From: Lachnospiraceae bacterium
GTDB taxonomy: Bacteria; Bacillota; Clostridia; Lachnospirales; Lachnospiraceae
NCBI GenBank assembly: GCA_029062895.1
Contig: JAIDPF010000067.1
Span: forward strand, 1-64,000
Direction: 5' to 3'
Length of the DNA stretch: 64,000 nucleotides
Part shown: one piece after another, positions 38,161 to 47,476 of the stretch
Layout of the letters: the number at the start of each line of letters is the position of its first letter
Numbering within the stretch: the stretch's first letter is position 1
Translations under genes and position numbers: made by a program
Notes under the pieces: model-generated
Databases searched by the model: none
Told to the model about the DNA's origin: nothing
Seen by the model: the letters and a program-made list of their open reading frames with translations, nothing else

Positions 38161-38800
38161 GGCGCAGCCTCCTTTCTATAATGCTGCCCAATATGGACAC
38201 GGGAAGCAGCATAATCAGATAAAAGATGACAAGCAGAGTTAAACATTCGATGGTTTTCGCATACATACCGATAAGGTCTTTTGCGGTGAACATCAGATCC
38301 ATCAGGCTGATGGTGGAAAATACGCTGGTCTCTTTCAGCAGAAAAATTACATTGGCAAGAAGTCCCGGTACGCTGGAAGAAACTGCCTGGGGTAGGATGA
38401 CATAGCGGAAGGTTTGTAATTTATTCATGCCAAGACTTTGTGCGCTTGCCGACTGAATGGGCGCTATATTTTCCAGACCGCTTCGGAAGGTCTCTGTCAT
38501 ATAGGCGCCGCCCAAAAGACCGAGACCAAGGCTTCCGCAGAACTGTGCAGAAATGCGGATTCCGATTTTAGGGAGTGCAAAATATAAAAAGAATAATTGT
38601 ACCAAAAGGGGAGTGTTTCGGAACAACTCGATATAGATACCTGTTATCTGACGCAGAACCGGTACTTTCAGATGCGTGATTACTACACAAAGTACCCCGA
38701 TCATAAACGCCAGAAGAACGCCCTGCCACCCGGTTTTCAGTGTGAGCAGTAAGGCATCCTTATAAAGCGGCAGATATGATACCATTGTATCCCAATCCAT
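38141..38800 (-). CDS. Polar amino-acid ABC transporter permease
   Basis: YIELFRNTPLLVQLFFLYFALP, GGAYMTETFRSGLENI...SAQSLGM. Confidence 0.92.
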   Translation of the reverse strand: MDWDTMVSYLPLYKDALLLTLKTGWQGVLLAFMIGVLCVVITHLKVPVLRQITGIYIELFRNTPLLVQLFFLYFALPKIGIRISAQFCGSLGLGLLGGAYMTETFRSGLENIAPIQSASAQSLGMNKLQTFRYVILPQAVSSSVPGLLANVIFLLKETSVFSTISLMDLMFTAKDLIGMYAKTIECLTLLVIFYLIMLLPVSILGSIIERRLRHAEFGN

Positions 38801-38821
38801 TGTTTACCTCCCGTAATATTC

Positions 38822-39481
38822 CTATCTTCTGTGATCAAGTCTTTTTGCTGCAAGCATTCCCAGACCCTGCATCAATTGTACAATAACTACAATAAAAATT
38901 AAAGTAATTAACATAATTTTCGTATTGTAACGGTAATAACCGTAACGAATGGCAATATCACCAAGTCCGCCTCCGCCAACCACACCGGCCATAGCAGAAT
39001 ATCCTAGAACCGTTCCCAAAACAATTGTTATTCCCACAAGCAGGGATGTTCTCGCTTCTCCAATAAGCACCTTAAAAATGATCATTCTTTTTCTGGCTCC
39101 CATGCTGATTGCTGCTTCAATCACTCCTTGATTGACTTCTTTTAAAGAGGATTCTACCATGCGCCCGATCAGTGGAGCAGCGGCAAAGGTCAAAGGAACA
39201 ATGGTTGCCGTAGCGCCATAGCTTTTCCCTACGATCAATTTTGTAAGCGGAATTAGCAAAATCAAAAGAATTAAAAAGGGAATGCTTCTGGTAATATTGA
39301 TTATAATATCTAAAATACGGTAAATAATCTTATTTGGTGCAATTCCATCTTTATCTGTTAAAGTTAGTACAATCCCAAGCGGGAGACCGATGATATATCC
39401 GAAAAAAGTAGAAAGCAAAGTCATATATAGTGTATCACGTATTCCTTCTAAAAGCATTTCTAACATTGCCTTATCCAACAT
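38822..39481 (-). CDS. metI: Methionine-type ABC transporter permease (MetI-like)
   Basis: NITRSIPFLILLILLIPLTKLIVG, TIVPLTFAAAPLIGRMVESSLKEV, GYSAMAGVVGGGGLGDIAIRYGYYRY. Confidence 0.92.
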   Translation of the reverse strand: MLDKAMLEMLLEGIRDTLYMTLLSTFFGYIIGLPLGIVLTLTDKDGIAPNKIIYRILDIIINITRSIPFLILLILLIPLTKLIVGKSYGATATIVPLTFAAAPLIGRMVESSLKEVNQGVIEAAISMGARKRMIIFKVLIGEARTSLLVGITIVLGTVLGYSAMAGVVGGGGLGDIAIRYGYYRYNTKIMLITLIFIVVIVQLMQGLGMLAAKRLDHRR

Positions 39482-40247
39482 AATCAGTTTCCTCCTCTGT
39501 TTCATTGATCATAAGCAGGCGTTTTGCCGCTTTTGACTTGGGATTTTTTAAAATTTCCTCAGCGCTTCCGCATTCTTGCAGACTGCCTTTGTGGAGTACT
39601 GCCATCTGTGTACAAATTTCCTGAATAACTTTCATTTCATGGGTGATGATAACAATGGTAATTCCCATGGTATCATGAATTTCTTTCAGTAAATTCAGAA
39701 TGGTTTTTGTTGTCTCCGGATCAAGGGCGCTGGTGGCTTCATCACAAAGAAGAATATCAGGATCGTTTGCCAGCACTCTGGCGATAGCAACCCGCTGTTT
39801 TTGTCCTCCCGAAAGCTGGGAGGGATATGCTTTTGCTTTATCTTCCAACCCTACCTGTTTCAGCAGTTGCAGCGCCTTTTCCTTTCGTTGCTTTACAGGG
39901 ATTTCCCGGATCTCCAGTGGAAAACAGACATTCTCCAAGACAGTTTGCTGTTCCAGTAAGTTGAAATGTTGGAAGATCATACCAATTTTTTGTCGGCGGA
40001 TCCTTAGCTGTTCTTTGCTGAGGGTCAGAAGATCCTCGCCGTTTATAATGACGGTTCCTGAATCAGGCTTTTCCAATAGATTCAGACATCTGACCAAAGT
40101 ACTTTTTCCTGCACCGGATAAGCCGATGATACCGAAAATTTCATTTTGAGGTATCGAGAGAGATATTTCTTTTAATGCTTCCACAGTTCCGTTTTTTGCG
40201 GAATAGGTTTTAGAAAGTTTTTGAACTTCTATGTATGCCGTTTCCAT
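39471..40247 (-). CDS. metN: Methionine-type ABC transporter ATP-binding protein (MetN-like)
   Basis: IIGLSGAGKSTLVRCLNLLE, LSGGQKQRVAIARVLANDPDILLCDEATSALDP. Confidence 0.93.
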   Translation of the reverse strand: METAYIEVQKLSKTYSAKNGTVEALKEISLSIPQNEIFGIIGLSGAGKSTLVRCLNLLEKPDSGTVIINGEDLLTLSKEQLRIRRQKIGMIFQHFNLLEQQTVLENVCFPLEIREIPVKQRKEKALQLLKQVGLEDKAKAYPSQLSGGQKQRVAIARVLANDPDILLCDEATSALDPETTKTILNLLKEIHDTMGITIVIITHEMKVIQEICTQMAVLHKGSLQECGSAEEILKNPKSKAAKRLLMINETEEETDYVG

Positions 40248-40279
40248 AAGTTATTTTCCTTTTCGTTAATAAATAGAAA

Positions 40280-40310
40280 GCGGGCAGCGGCATATATATC
40301 CGCTACCCGC
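40280..40310 (-). terminator. Hairpin downstream of the binding-protein gene
   Basis: gcgggcagcgg / ccgctacccgc stem. Confidence 0.55.
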
Positions 40311-40327
40311 TGTTTCATTATGTTTCA

Positions 40328-41986
40328 TTAGTCTTCGAAGGGGACAACCGCTCCATCGTAGGTATCAATAATATATTGTTTGATTTCCTCAGAATTTAAA
40401 ACATCAACAAGAGCTTGAATGCCTTCGTTATTTTCGTTTCCTTCCTTGACAACCAAAACATTCACATATGTCTGGGCTGCGGCTGAATCGCTGGTTTCAT
40501 AGGCTACAGCGTCATGTGCAACGGAGAAACCGGCTGCCAGTGCATAATTTCCATTCAAAACAACGAATGCGACTTCATCTGTAACTCTGGAAACCTGAGC
40601 TGCTTCCAGTTCCTGAATCGTAATATTATAAGGATTATCTACGATATCCTTCACAGTGGCTGTAAGTCCAGCGCCATCGACAAGCGTGATGATTCCGTTA
40701 TCCTGTAACAGAAGAAGCGCTCTTGCCTCATTGGTGGTATCGTTAGGAACGGCAATTACATCGCCGTCAGCAATCTCGCTAAGCGTTGCTTTAGTTCCCG
40801 GGTAGATGCCGAAAGGTTCATAGTGAATTCCGCTTACTGCTACAAGGGAGGTGCCGTTTTCTGCATTAAAATCATCAAGATAAGGAACGTGCTGGAAGTA
40901 GTTTGCGTCAATTTCACCGCTATCGACTACCAGATTGGGCTGTATATAATCTTCAAACTCTGTAACATCCAGTGTCCAACCTTGTGAAGCCAGCAGTTTT
41001 GCAGCCTCAGCAAGAATTTCTGCATGGGGTGTGGGTGAAGCGGCGATCGTAATGATACCTTTTTCCGTTACATCTGTAATCACGTCTGTAGCTGCGCTTG
41101 CAGAGTTTACTACACCGCCTTCTACAACCAGAGTGTCTTCATAATCTTTACCGTAGGTATCCAACAGGGTTGCTTCATAATCTGCGTGGAAGAAATTTTC
41201 TTCACCAAGCGTCTTAATTTCATCATTCAGCCAGTTCAGCAGGCTTTCATTTCCTTTAGTAACTGCGGGAGCAATGGTGTCAGCGCTGCCAAGGGAAGGG
41301 ATTCCGACTACGAAACCGGGATTTTCAATGGCAAAGGCAATGACTTCCGTATTATCATTTGCCCAAGCTGCGCCATTGCCGTTCTCCAAAGCAGTTTTAG
41401 CTTCTGCGTAAGCATCGTATTTCTGCAGTCTGATATCAGGATAATTCTTTTCCAGATAGGTTTCTGCGGTAGTGCCGGAAATAACAATCACGGCATCTTC
41501 AGCACCAATGTCATCCAGACTGGTAATCACTGCATTTTCGGGAGAAACAATTCCCAGTGCCACATTCATGTAAGGCAGTGCAAAATCTACTTCTTGTGCG
41601 CGTTCTTCCGTTACTGTAAAGTTTGCCAGGATGATATCGACTTTGCCGGTCTGGAGATACTCAATACGATTGGCAGCTTCTGTGGAAACATAATTCACTT
41701 CAACTCCAAGATCCTCTCCGATACGGTTGGCAAAATAAACATCATAGCCTTGGTATTCACCATTTTCATCCACGTAACCGAAGGGGCTTTTGTCAGAGAA
41801 TACACCAATGTTGATTGTGCCGCTTTCTATAATCTCATCTACAGTTCTGTAAACCGTATCCGGATTACCTGTGGCATTGCCGCCTGCAGACTGATCGGAA
41901 GTGCAGCCTGCCAGTACAGATATCAAAAGTGTCAGTATCAGGACGGCGGTTCCTAACCGCTTAAATAAAGTGTTTTTCTTTTTCAT
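40328..41986 (-). CDS. Fused substrate-binding lipoprotein: N-terminal SBP family 3 domain plus C-terminal NlpA/MetQ-type domain
   Basis: Lipobox ISVLAGCTS; INIGVFSDKSPFGYVDENGEYQGYDVYFANRI then C-terminal EGKIITIAASPTPHAEIL-type NlpA region ...YIQPNLVVDSGEIDANYFQHVPYLDDFN. Confidence 0.88.
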   Translation of the reverse strand: MKKKNTLFKRLGTAVLILTLLISVLAGCTSDQSAGGNATGNPDTVYRTVDEIIESGTINIGVFSDKSPFGYVDENGEYQGYDVYFANRIGEDLGVEVNYVSTEAANRIEYLQTGKVDIILANFTVTEERAQEVDFALPYMNVALGIVSPENAVITSLDDIGAEDAVIVISGTTAETYLEKNYPDIRLQKYDAYAEAKTALENGNGAAWANDNTEVIAFAIENPGFVVGIPSLGSADTIAPAVTKGNESLLNWLNDEIKTLGEENFFHADYEATLLDTYGKDYEDTLVVEGGVVNSASAATDVITDVTEKGIITIAASPTPHAEILAEAAKLLASQGWTLDVTEFEDYIQPNLVVDSGEIDANYFQHVPYLDDFNAENGTSLVAVSGIHYEPFGIYPGTKATLSEIADGDVIAVPNDTTNEARALLLLQDNGIITLVDGAGLTATVKDIVDNPYNITIQELEAAQVSRVTDEVAFVVLNGNYALAAGFSVAHDAVAYETSDSAAAQTYVNVLVVKEGNENNEGIQALVDVLNSEEIKQYIIDTYDGAVVPFED

Positions 41987-42064
41987 AACATAGATCCTCT
42001 TCTTTCTTTTTATTTATTTTATTTCATAAGTAATTATTTGCTGCAAAATTTGAGCATAAAAAAA

Positions 42065-42330
42065 CGGGATTCTTATAAGCTCCCGGACAAATGACTATAT
42101 GGCGTTTCATGGTGAAATATCATGTATCGGTGCAACACAAGAAAGATGTATGCACCTGACCATATAAATATGCCCGGGAGGTTAACATTCGACAACAACA
42201 CAGGATAGCAGCAGTAGAATGATTTGTTCTATACATAGCATTTTCTCCTTTCCTTTAAGGATTGCTCAAATTCGATAAGCATATAATACACATATTTGCC
42301 TACCGTGTCAATAGGTTAAATAAAAAATAT
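42065..42330 (-). promoter_or_regulatory. Promoter and candidate cysteine attenuator
   Basis: TTGACA-N17-TATTAT; leader ORF at 42120..42236; antiterminator helix ctcccgg(42080..42086)/ccgggag(42174..42180) and tatatgg(42096..42102)/ccatata(42160..42166); terminator CGGGA-N11-TCCCG plus U-run. Confidence 0.7.
42120..42236 (-). CDS. Candidate cysteine leader peptide MYRTNHSTAAILCCCRMLTSRAYLYGQVHTSFLCCTDT
   Basis: RBS AAAGGAG 8 nt before ATG; three consecutive Cys codons TGT TGT TGT, later TGT TGC. Confidence 0.6.
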   Translation of the reverse strand: MYRTNHSTAAILCCCRMLTSRAYLYGQVHTSFLCCTDT

Positions 42331-42405
42331 TAAATTTATTTTTCTTTCTCATTGATTTATCCTATTACCTTGCAGTAAAATAGGAAAAAGACAGGGGGTG
42401 TTGGA

Positions 42406-42813
42406 ATGATTTCAACAAAAGGTCGATATGCCATTCGGTTTATGATGGATCTGGCGGAACAATCACAAGATAGGACCGTTCCGTTGGAGGAAACTGCTGC
42501 AAGGCAGGATATTTCCAAAAAATATCTGGAAATGATCGTAAAAATTCTTGTAAAAGGAAAACTTGTAAAGGGAATCAGCGGAAAAGGCGGCGGATACCGT
42601 TTGACGCGTAAGCCGGAAGAATATACCGTAGGTGAGATTCTGGAGCTGACGGAAGGAACGCTGGCTGTAGTTGCATGTCTAAATGAAGAGGCAGAACAGT
42701 GCCCAAGGGAATCTATTTGCAAAACATTACCCATGTGGAGAAAATTTGATCATCTCGTGCGTGATTATTTCTTCCATATAACAATAGTGGATCTCGTAAA
42801 CGGAAAGGTCTGA
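42406..42813 (+). CDS. Rrf2-family transcriptional regulator (CymR/IscR-like)
   Basis: MISTKGRYAIRFMMDLAEQSQ, ISKKYLEMIVKILVKGKLVKGISGKGGGYRL. Confidence 0.92.
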   Translation: MISTKGRYAIRFMMDLAEQSQDRTVPLEETAARQDISKKYLEMIVKILVKGKLVKGISGKGGGYRLTRKPEEYTVGEILELTEGTLAVVACLNEEAEQCPRESICKTLPMWRKFDHLVRDYFFHITIVDLVNGKV

Positions 42814-42818
42814 ATGTA

Positions 42819-43553
42819 TTATTTTAATGTATAAAGGTACGCATTACCTGTTTTTCCGATGCGGTCGATGAGTTTAAGGTCATAAAGAATATGTAATAAT
42901 GTACTGGCAGTCTGCGTAGGTATTTTACAGAGGGCAGAAATATCCTTGGATGTAAATTTTTCCGGCAGATCATCCGGCAGGAAATTCAGGAAATCTTCTT
43001 GAGAGTCAATCCGCCATTCTTCCACCAGCGACGTCGGTATCTTATCCGTTTTTGTAGAACCCTTTTTTTTATCTTTTGACCAGCCGTCTAAGATACGGTA
43101 TTCTTCCATATCAAGAAAAATCAAGATAAAGTGAAGATGTTCGTTGGAAAGATATGGTTTGATCCTATACAATTCCGGTATGATATCATAGATCTTTCCC
43201 TTTTTGGGGCATTTTCTCGGAGGACGGATTTCTCCTGTTTCAGGATCAACCCAGCGAAGATATTTGATATGGGGAATGGGATAAACAATGGTTACTTCAT
43301 AATCCTGTAAAAAATAATCCAGTTTTGCCCGCATCGTATAAAAATGCCTTGTCTGGATTTCTATAATTTCACCTTCCTTACAGATATCCGCTATAAAATT
43401 TCCTATCCTGATCTCGTGGTATCTTTCTTCGGGCGCATAATAATATTTTAAGACGGCATGAACCGTCTTTTCCCCTAATGTTCCGATTCCGTGCAAACCC
43501 TGCTGCCTGCCGATGATCTTATCACATGCTTCTTTAAATAATACTTCATCCAT
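42819..43553 (-). CDS. Hypothetical protein with nuclease-like N-terminus and winged-helix-like C-terminus
   Basis: GEKTVHAVLKYYY...FIADICKEGEIIEIQT resembles a PD-(D/E)XK core; C-terminal FTSKDISALCKIPTQTASTLLHILYDLKLIDRIGK. Confidence 0.5.
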   Translation of the reverse strand: MDEVLFKEACDKIIGRQQGLHGIGTLGEKTVHAVLKYYYAPEERYHEIRIGNFIADICKEGEIIEIQTRHFYTMRAKLDYFLQDYEVTIVYPIPHIKYLRWVDPETGEIRPPRKCPKKGKIYDIIPELYRIKPYLSNEHLHFILIFLDMEEYRILDGWSKDKKKGSTKTDKIPTSLVEEWRIDSQEDFLNFLPDDLPEKFTSKDISALCKIPTQTASTLLHILYDLKLIDRIGKTGNAYLYTLK

Positions 43554-43631
43554 AGAGATTCATATTTCCCCTGATCAATTTTCTTTTTTAAATATATCAA
43601 TTTCAGAGATTGATAGCAATAGAAATTAGAA

Positions 43632-43699
43632 ACTACTGTGGTAGTGTATTGACAAAAGAAAAGTGTAATGCTAACATGAAAATACACTACTACAGTAGT
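43632..43699 (+). promoter_or_regulatory. Promoter flanked by inverted BlaI/MecI-type operators
   Basis: actactgtggtagtgtatt (43632..43650) is an inverted copy of aatacactactacagtagt (43681..43699), 18/19; between them TTGACA-N17-TAACAT. Confidence 0.85.
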
Positions 43700-43716
43700 G
43701 CGAAGGGAGAAGCATT

Positions 43717-44076
43717 ATGGAAGTGAAACTTTTTGATTCGGAATTGAAAGTAATGGATGTTCTCTGGAGAGAAGGCGATGCGACGGCAAAGCATATTTCC
43801 GATGTATTGAAAGACGAAGTCGGATGGAATATGAACACTACATATACCTTGATTAAAAGGTGCATAAAAAAAGGAGCGATCGAACGTCGGGAACCTAATT
43901 TTATGTGTCATGCATTAATTCCAAAGGAGACTGTGCAGGAGGCGGAGACGAATGAACTGATCAATAAAATATATGATGGTTCGGCGGACAAGTTATTTGC
44001 CGCGCTGCTTGGACGCAAGAAGCTGACAGCGGAACAGATCGATAAATTAAGGCAGATCGTGGGGGAATTGGAATAA
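43717..44076 (+). CDS. BlaI/MecI/CopY-family transcriptional repressor
   Basis: LFDSELKVMDVLWREGDATAKHISDVLKDEVGWNMNTTYTLIKRCIKKGAIER. Confidence 0.93.
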   Translation: MEVKLFDSELKVMDVLWREGDATAKHISDVLKDEVGWNMNTTYTLIKRCIKKGAIERREPNFMCHALIPKETVQEAETNELINKIYDGSADKLFAALLGRKKLTAEQIDKLRQIVGELE

Positions 44077-44136
44077 ATCAGATTAAGGTATGAGAGATTT
44101 TATCAGTAGTTTATTTGGATAATACGGAGGATAGAT

Positions 44137-46992
44137 ATGAGTCTTTTACAAATGAGTTTTTCCGGAGCGGTGATGATCATAGCGATATTGCTTGTTCGGA
44201 TGGTGGCAATTAATAAGCTGCCTAAAATGGTGTTTGTAGTGCTTTGGGAAATAGCCTTCTTACGGCTGCTGATTCCGATATCCATTCCTTCCGTATTCAG
44301 CGCATATTCCATGATAAGAGAAAATCACATTACACAGGAGGTGTTTACGAAGGGCGGGGTCAGTTATCTGATTCCCGAAGCGCAGGAGATACAGTTTGCG
44401 GTACCTGATCTGATTCCGGAAACGCAGGAGGTACAGTCTGCGGTACCTGATCTGATTTCCGAAACCCAGGAAATTCAGTCTGCAGTATCTGCTAATATGA
44501 TAGAGGCGGTACAGCATGACATGTCTGCAACCCCGGCGGAGGCAATCCTTCCGGTGGAAGCATCCCTTCCGTTATGGACGGTTTTGCGGATAGCTGGGAT
44601 GGTCATATGCGCTCTTTTCTTCTTAATAACATATCTAAGATGTTATCGGGAATTTAGGATGTCTTTGCCTGTCAGCAATGCATTTGCGGAGAAATGGTTA
44701 AAAGAGCATCAGATAAAACGAGGTATCAGGATCAGGCAGTCTGACCGTATTTCCTCACCTTTGACTTATGGCATTTTCCGTCCGGTGATCCTGATGCCGA
44801 AGACGACGGACTGGGAAGATATCCAGCGGTTACAATACGTTCTGCAGCACGAATATGTACATATCCGCAGGTTTGACATGATCCGTAAGCTTGTAGCAGC
44901 GTTGGTATTATGTATCCATTGGTTTAACCCGGCGGTCTGGATCATGTATCTGGTATATAACAGGGATATCGAATTATCCTGCGATGAACGTGTGATACGG
45001 GAATTTGGGGAATCATCAAAACCATTGTATGCAAAAGCGTTGATTGCAATGGAAGAAAAGCGGAACAGCTTGCAGCCATTGAGCAATAGTTTCAGTAAAA
45101 ATGCCATAGAGGAGAGGATCAAAGCGGTAATGAAAACAAAAAAGGTCACGGTATGGGCTACAATCATAAGTGTAGCAGTGATTATTATTATAATTTTGGT
45201 ATTTGCCACTTCCGCCAATATAGCGGAACGTGATGAACAAGTAAGCGCGAATACAACCGGAGAAGATATGACGCTATCTGGTGATTTTGCTAATGATGTT
45301 AATAATGCAGACAACAATAGTCAAATTGGAGAGGACTCGGCGGAAGCGGTTTATCATATTGAAGATGATGATATCATCAATATGGAGGAAGCATTTGAAT
45401 CATACTGGTCAGTTCTTTCGGAGTTACAAAGGGAGAATACGATAGAAGGAGGTTATGTAGATAATGTCCCCATAGAGCTGCAGGATCTGCTGATATATCG
45501 TAATGATGGAATCAATGATGAAAAGGACGAATATTGGAAGGAATACTCGGTTGAGTGGGGAGAGCAAATCACAAAAATCACAGAGGAGAATATGGAAGAT
45601 TATCCCATTGAAGGGATAATGCATGTACAAGATGACGATTATCTTCGAGACGTTACAGATCTGTGGGTTATTGATATTGATGGTGATGGAGAAGATGAAT
45701 ACTTTCATTATGTAAGTTTTGGCACTAGTGCTGGGTACTCGTACTGTTTTCATAAGAATATAGAAGGCGTATGGTCATCAACAATGGTGAATATTTCGGG
45801 GGACGGCATTGATATACTATATTACAAAGATAGGTATTATTTATTTTCCGGCAGATATTTAACATGGTGGAATGAAGAGGTAGAATTACCATGGCAAGAG
45901 TCTGATAGAATAGGCAATGATCCATGTTGGAATAACCTGTGGATGGAGCATACACGGGTGAAGTACACTCCTTATGAAATATTTAGCAACGTACAGGATG
46001 AATCTATTGATTATCTGGAGGATATCAGCTTTGATTCTATGGAAATTATTTTTAATGATACAGAAAAAATCGATATTGCGCCAACTGGTTGGAATAAAAG
46101 TATTCTAACAAATCCTAATTTAGTTCCTATTTATGGTTGGGAAAGGTCATATGACGGCGAACAATATCTGTATGTTTTAACATCAGCTGATAACAGACGC
46201 ATCTATTTGGATGATTGGGACAAGCAACTGATCATTCTGCGTCAGACGGAAGATGGGGCATGGGAGGTCGTTAAAGTATATTATCTGATGACAAATTATA
46301 ATTGTTCGTTATACATGGCGAACAATGAGACACAGGATCCGGCAACCGCGGCAGATCCGATAGGAACAGAATATACAGAAGAAATTGATGGGATCAGTCT
46401 ATCGGAATATATAGAAAAATATGTCACACTGACGGATGATACAGAGATCGAAGGATGGGAAATGTTGAACCATAATGGGGAAAATATATTAAGGATACAG
46501 GTGGGATATAATCAAGATGATCTTCGCGGAACGATTCAGGGACATAAAGAGGATTATTTTATCTTTTTAAATGGAAATGGAGAAGCCAAATACATATTAC
46601 AAGTTGGGTATGAAGATAAGTATGTAGGTATGGCATGTGATTATAGCGCGCATTTTGAAGATGTTACATTTGATGGGAATGATGATCTTCTGATATGTTT
46701 GGGCGGCAGCAGAGCTCAGGGCTATTGTGCTTTTATATATGAGAATGGACAGTACAGGTATGAAAAATCATTTGAGAACATTCCCGATTATGAAGTAGAT
46801 GCACAAAATCATGTGATCAGGGGCAGTAATTTGGACTCTGCTACAGCGCAAACGTATTGGACTTTTGAATACCGAAATGGAAAGTTTGTTGAAGTTGAAG
46901 AAAAAACGATCCAATATGAATATAGAGATGAAAAGCTTGTTGAAGTTGAATACATAAATGGAGTTCCTGTAAGAATCGAAGAAGTTGAATAA
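44137..46992 (+). CDS. BlaR1/MecR1-like M56 family metallopeptidase with unusual long C-terminal region
   Basis: N-terminal TMs, LQHEYVHIRRFDMIRK (HExxH variant), IHWFNPAVWIMYLVYNRDIELSCDERV; C-terminus has WVIDIDGDGEDEYFHY. Confidence 0.85.
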   Translation: MSLLQMSFSGAVMIIAILLVRMVAINKLPKMVFVVLWEIAFLRLLIPISIPSVFSAYSMIRENHITQEVFTKGGVSYLIPEAQEIQFAVPDLIPETQEVQSAVPDLISETQEIQSAVSANMIEAVQHDMSATPAEAILPVEASLPLWTVLRIAGMVICALFFLITYLRCYREFRMSLPVSNAFAEKWLKEHQIKRGIRIRQSDRISSPLTYGIFRPVILMPKTTDWEDIQRLQYVLQHEYVHIRRFDMIRKLVAALVLCIHWFNPAVWIMYLVYNRDIELSCDERVIREFGESSKPLYAKALIAMEEKRNSLQPLSNSFSKNAIEERIKAVMKTKKVTVWATIISVAVIIIIILVFATSANIAERDEQVSANTTGEDMTLSGDFANDVNNADNNSQIGEDSAEAVYHIEDDDIINMEEAFESYWSVLSELQRENTIEGGYVDNVPIELQDLLIYRNDGINDEKDEYWKEYSVEWGEQITKITEENMEDYPIEGIMHVQDDDYLRDVTDLWVIDIDGDGEDEYFHYVSFGTSAGYSYCFHKNIEGVWSSTMVNISGDGIDILYYKDRYYLFSGRYLTWWNEEVELPWQESDRIGNDPCWNNLWMEHTRVKYTPYEIFSNVQDESIDYLEDISFDSMEIIFNDTEKIDIAPTGWNKSILTNPNLVPIYGWERSYDGEQYLYVLTSADNRRIYLDDWDKQLIILRQTEDGAWEVVKVYYLMTNYNCSLYMANNETQDPATAADPIGTEYTEEIDGISLSEYIEKYVTLTDDTEIEGWEMLNHNGENILRIQVGYNQDDLRGTIQGHKEDYFIFLNGNGEAKYILQVGYEDKYVGMACDYSAHFEDVTFDGNDDLLICLGGSRAQGYCAFIYENGQYRYEKSFENIPDYEVDAQNHVIRGSNLDSATAQTYWTFEYRNGKFVEVEEKTIQYEYRDEKLVEVEYINGVPVRIEEVE
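44363..44490 (+). repeat. Three imperfect 45-bp in-frame tandem repeats
   Basis: YLIPEAQEIQFAVP / DLIPETQEVQSAVP / DLISETQEIQSAVS. Confidence 0.85.
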
Positions 46993-47044
46993 ATTCAAAA
47001 AGAATTTCATTAAAAAATAATTTAAAACCGAAGGAAATAATCTT

Positions 47045-47080
47045 AAAAACTTGATGTCTTGCAAAAGATATCAAGTTTTT
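47045..47080 (+). terminator. Intrinsic terminator
   Basis: aaaaacttgat...atcaagttttt. Confidence 0.75.
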
Positions 47081-47137
47081 ATAAAATAAAAGATAGAAAA
47101 AAATAGTATAACACCAACACCAAAAAGGAGAACGATT

Positions 47138-47476
47138 ATGAGCGAAAGAAAAGGCAGCGGTCATATTCATAGCGCGGGTAATTTTCTATTTTGTTTGATA
47201 ATATCATTGGCGCTGAACTTACAGGGACTGATTCCCGCAGCGATCGCCTTGATCTTATATCTATGGCTTGGATTTCCGCCATTATGGATCGTTTTAACTT
47301 TGGCAGGTATATGGTTTTTTATCATATTAATACAGTTATTGGTCATCCGGTGGGCAGCATCCAGACCGTCAAAACCGTTGGGGAGCAATAAAAATCCATA
47401 TTCTTCCAACGGATATGTACCGGGCGGCAATAAAAATCCGTATTCTTCCGCCGGAAATCAAGCGGACGACAATTAG
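47138..47476 (+). CDS. Small hypothetical membrane protein
   Basis: Two hydrophobic segments; C-terminal NKNPYSSNGYVPGGNKNPYSSAG repeat. Confidence 0.6.
   Translation: MSERKGSGHIHSAGNFLFCLIISLALNLQGLIPAAIALILYLWLGFPPLWIVLTLAGIWFFIILIQLLVIRWAASRPSKPLGSNKNPYSSNGYVPGGNKNPYSSAGNQADDN

Noticed and set aside
42000-42405. T-box or SAM riboswitch upstream of the sulfur importer operon
   Set aside because: No T-box AGGGTGGNACCGCG sequence or S-box core was found; the leader-peptide attenuator explains the structure better.
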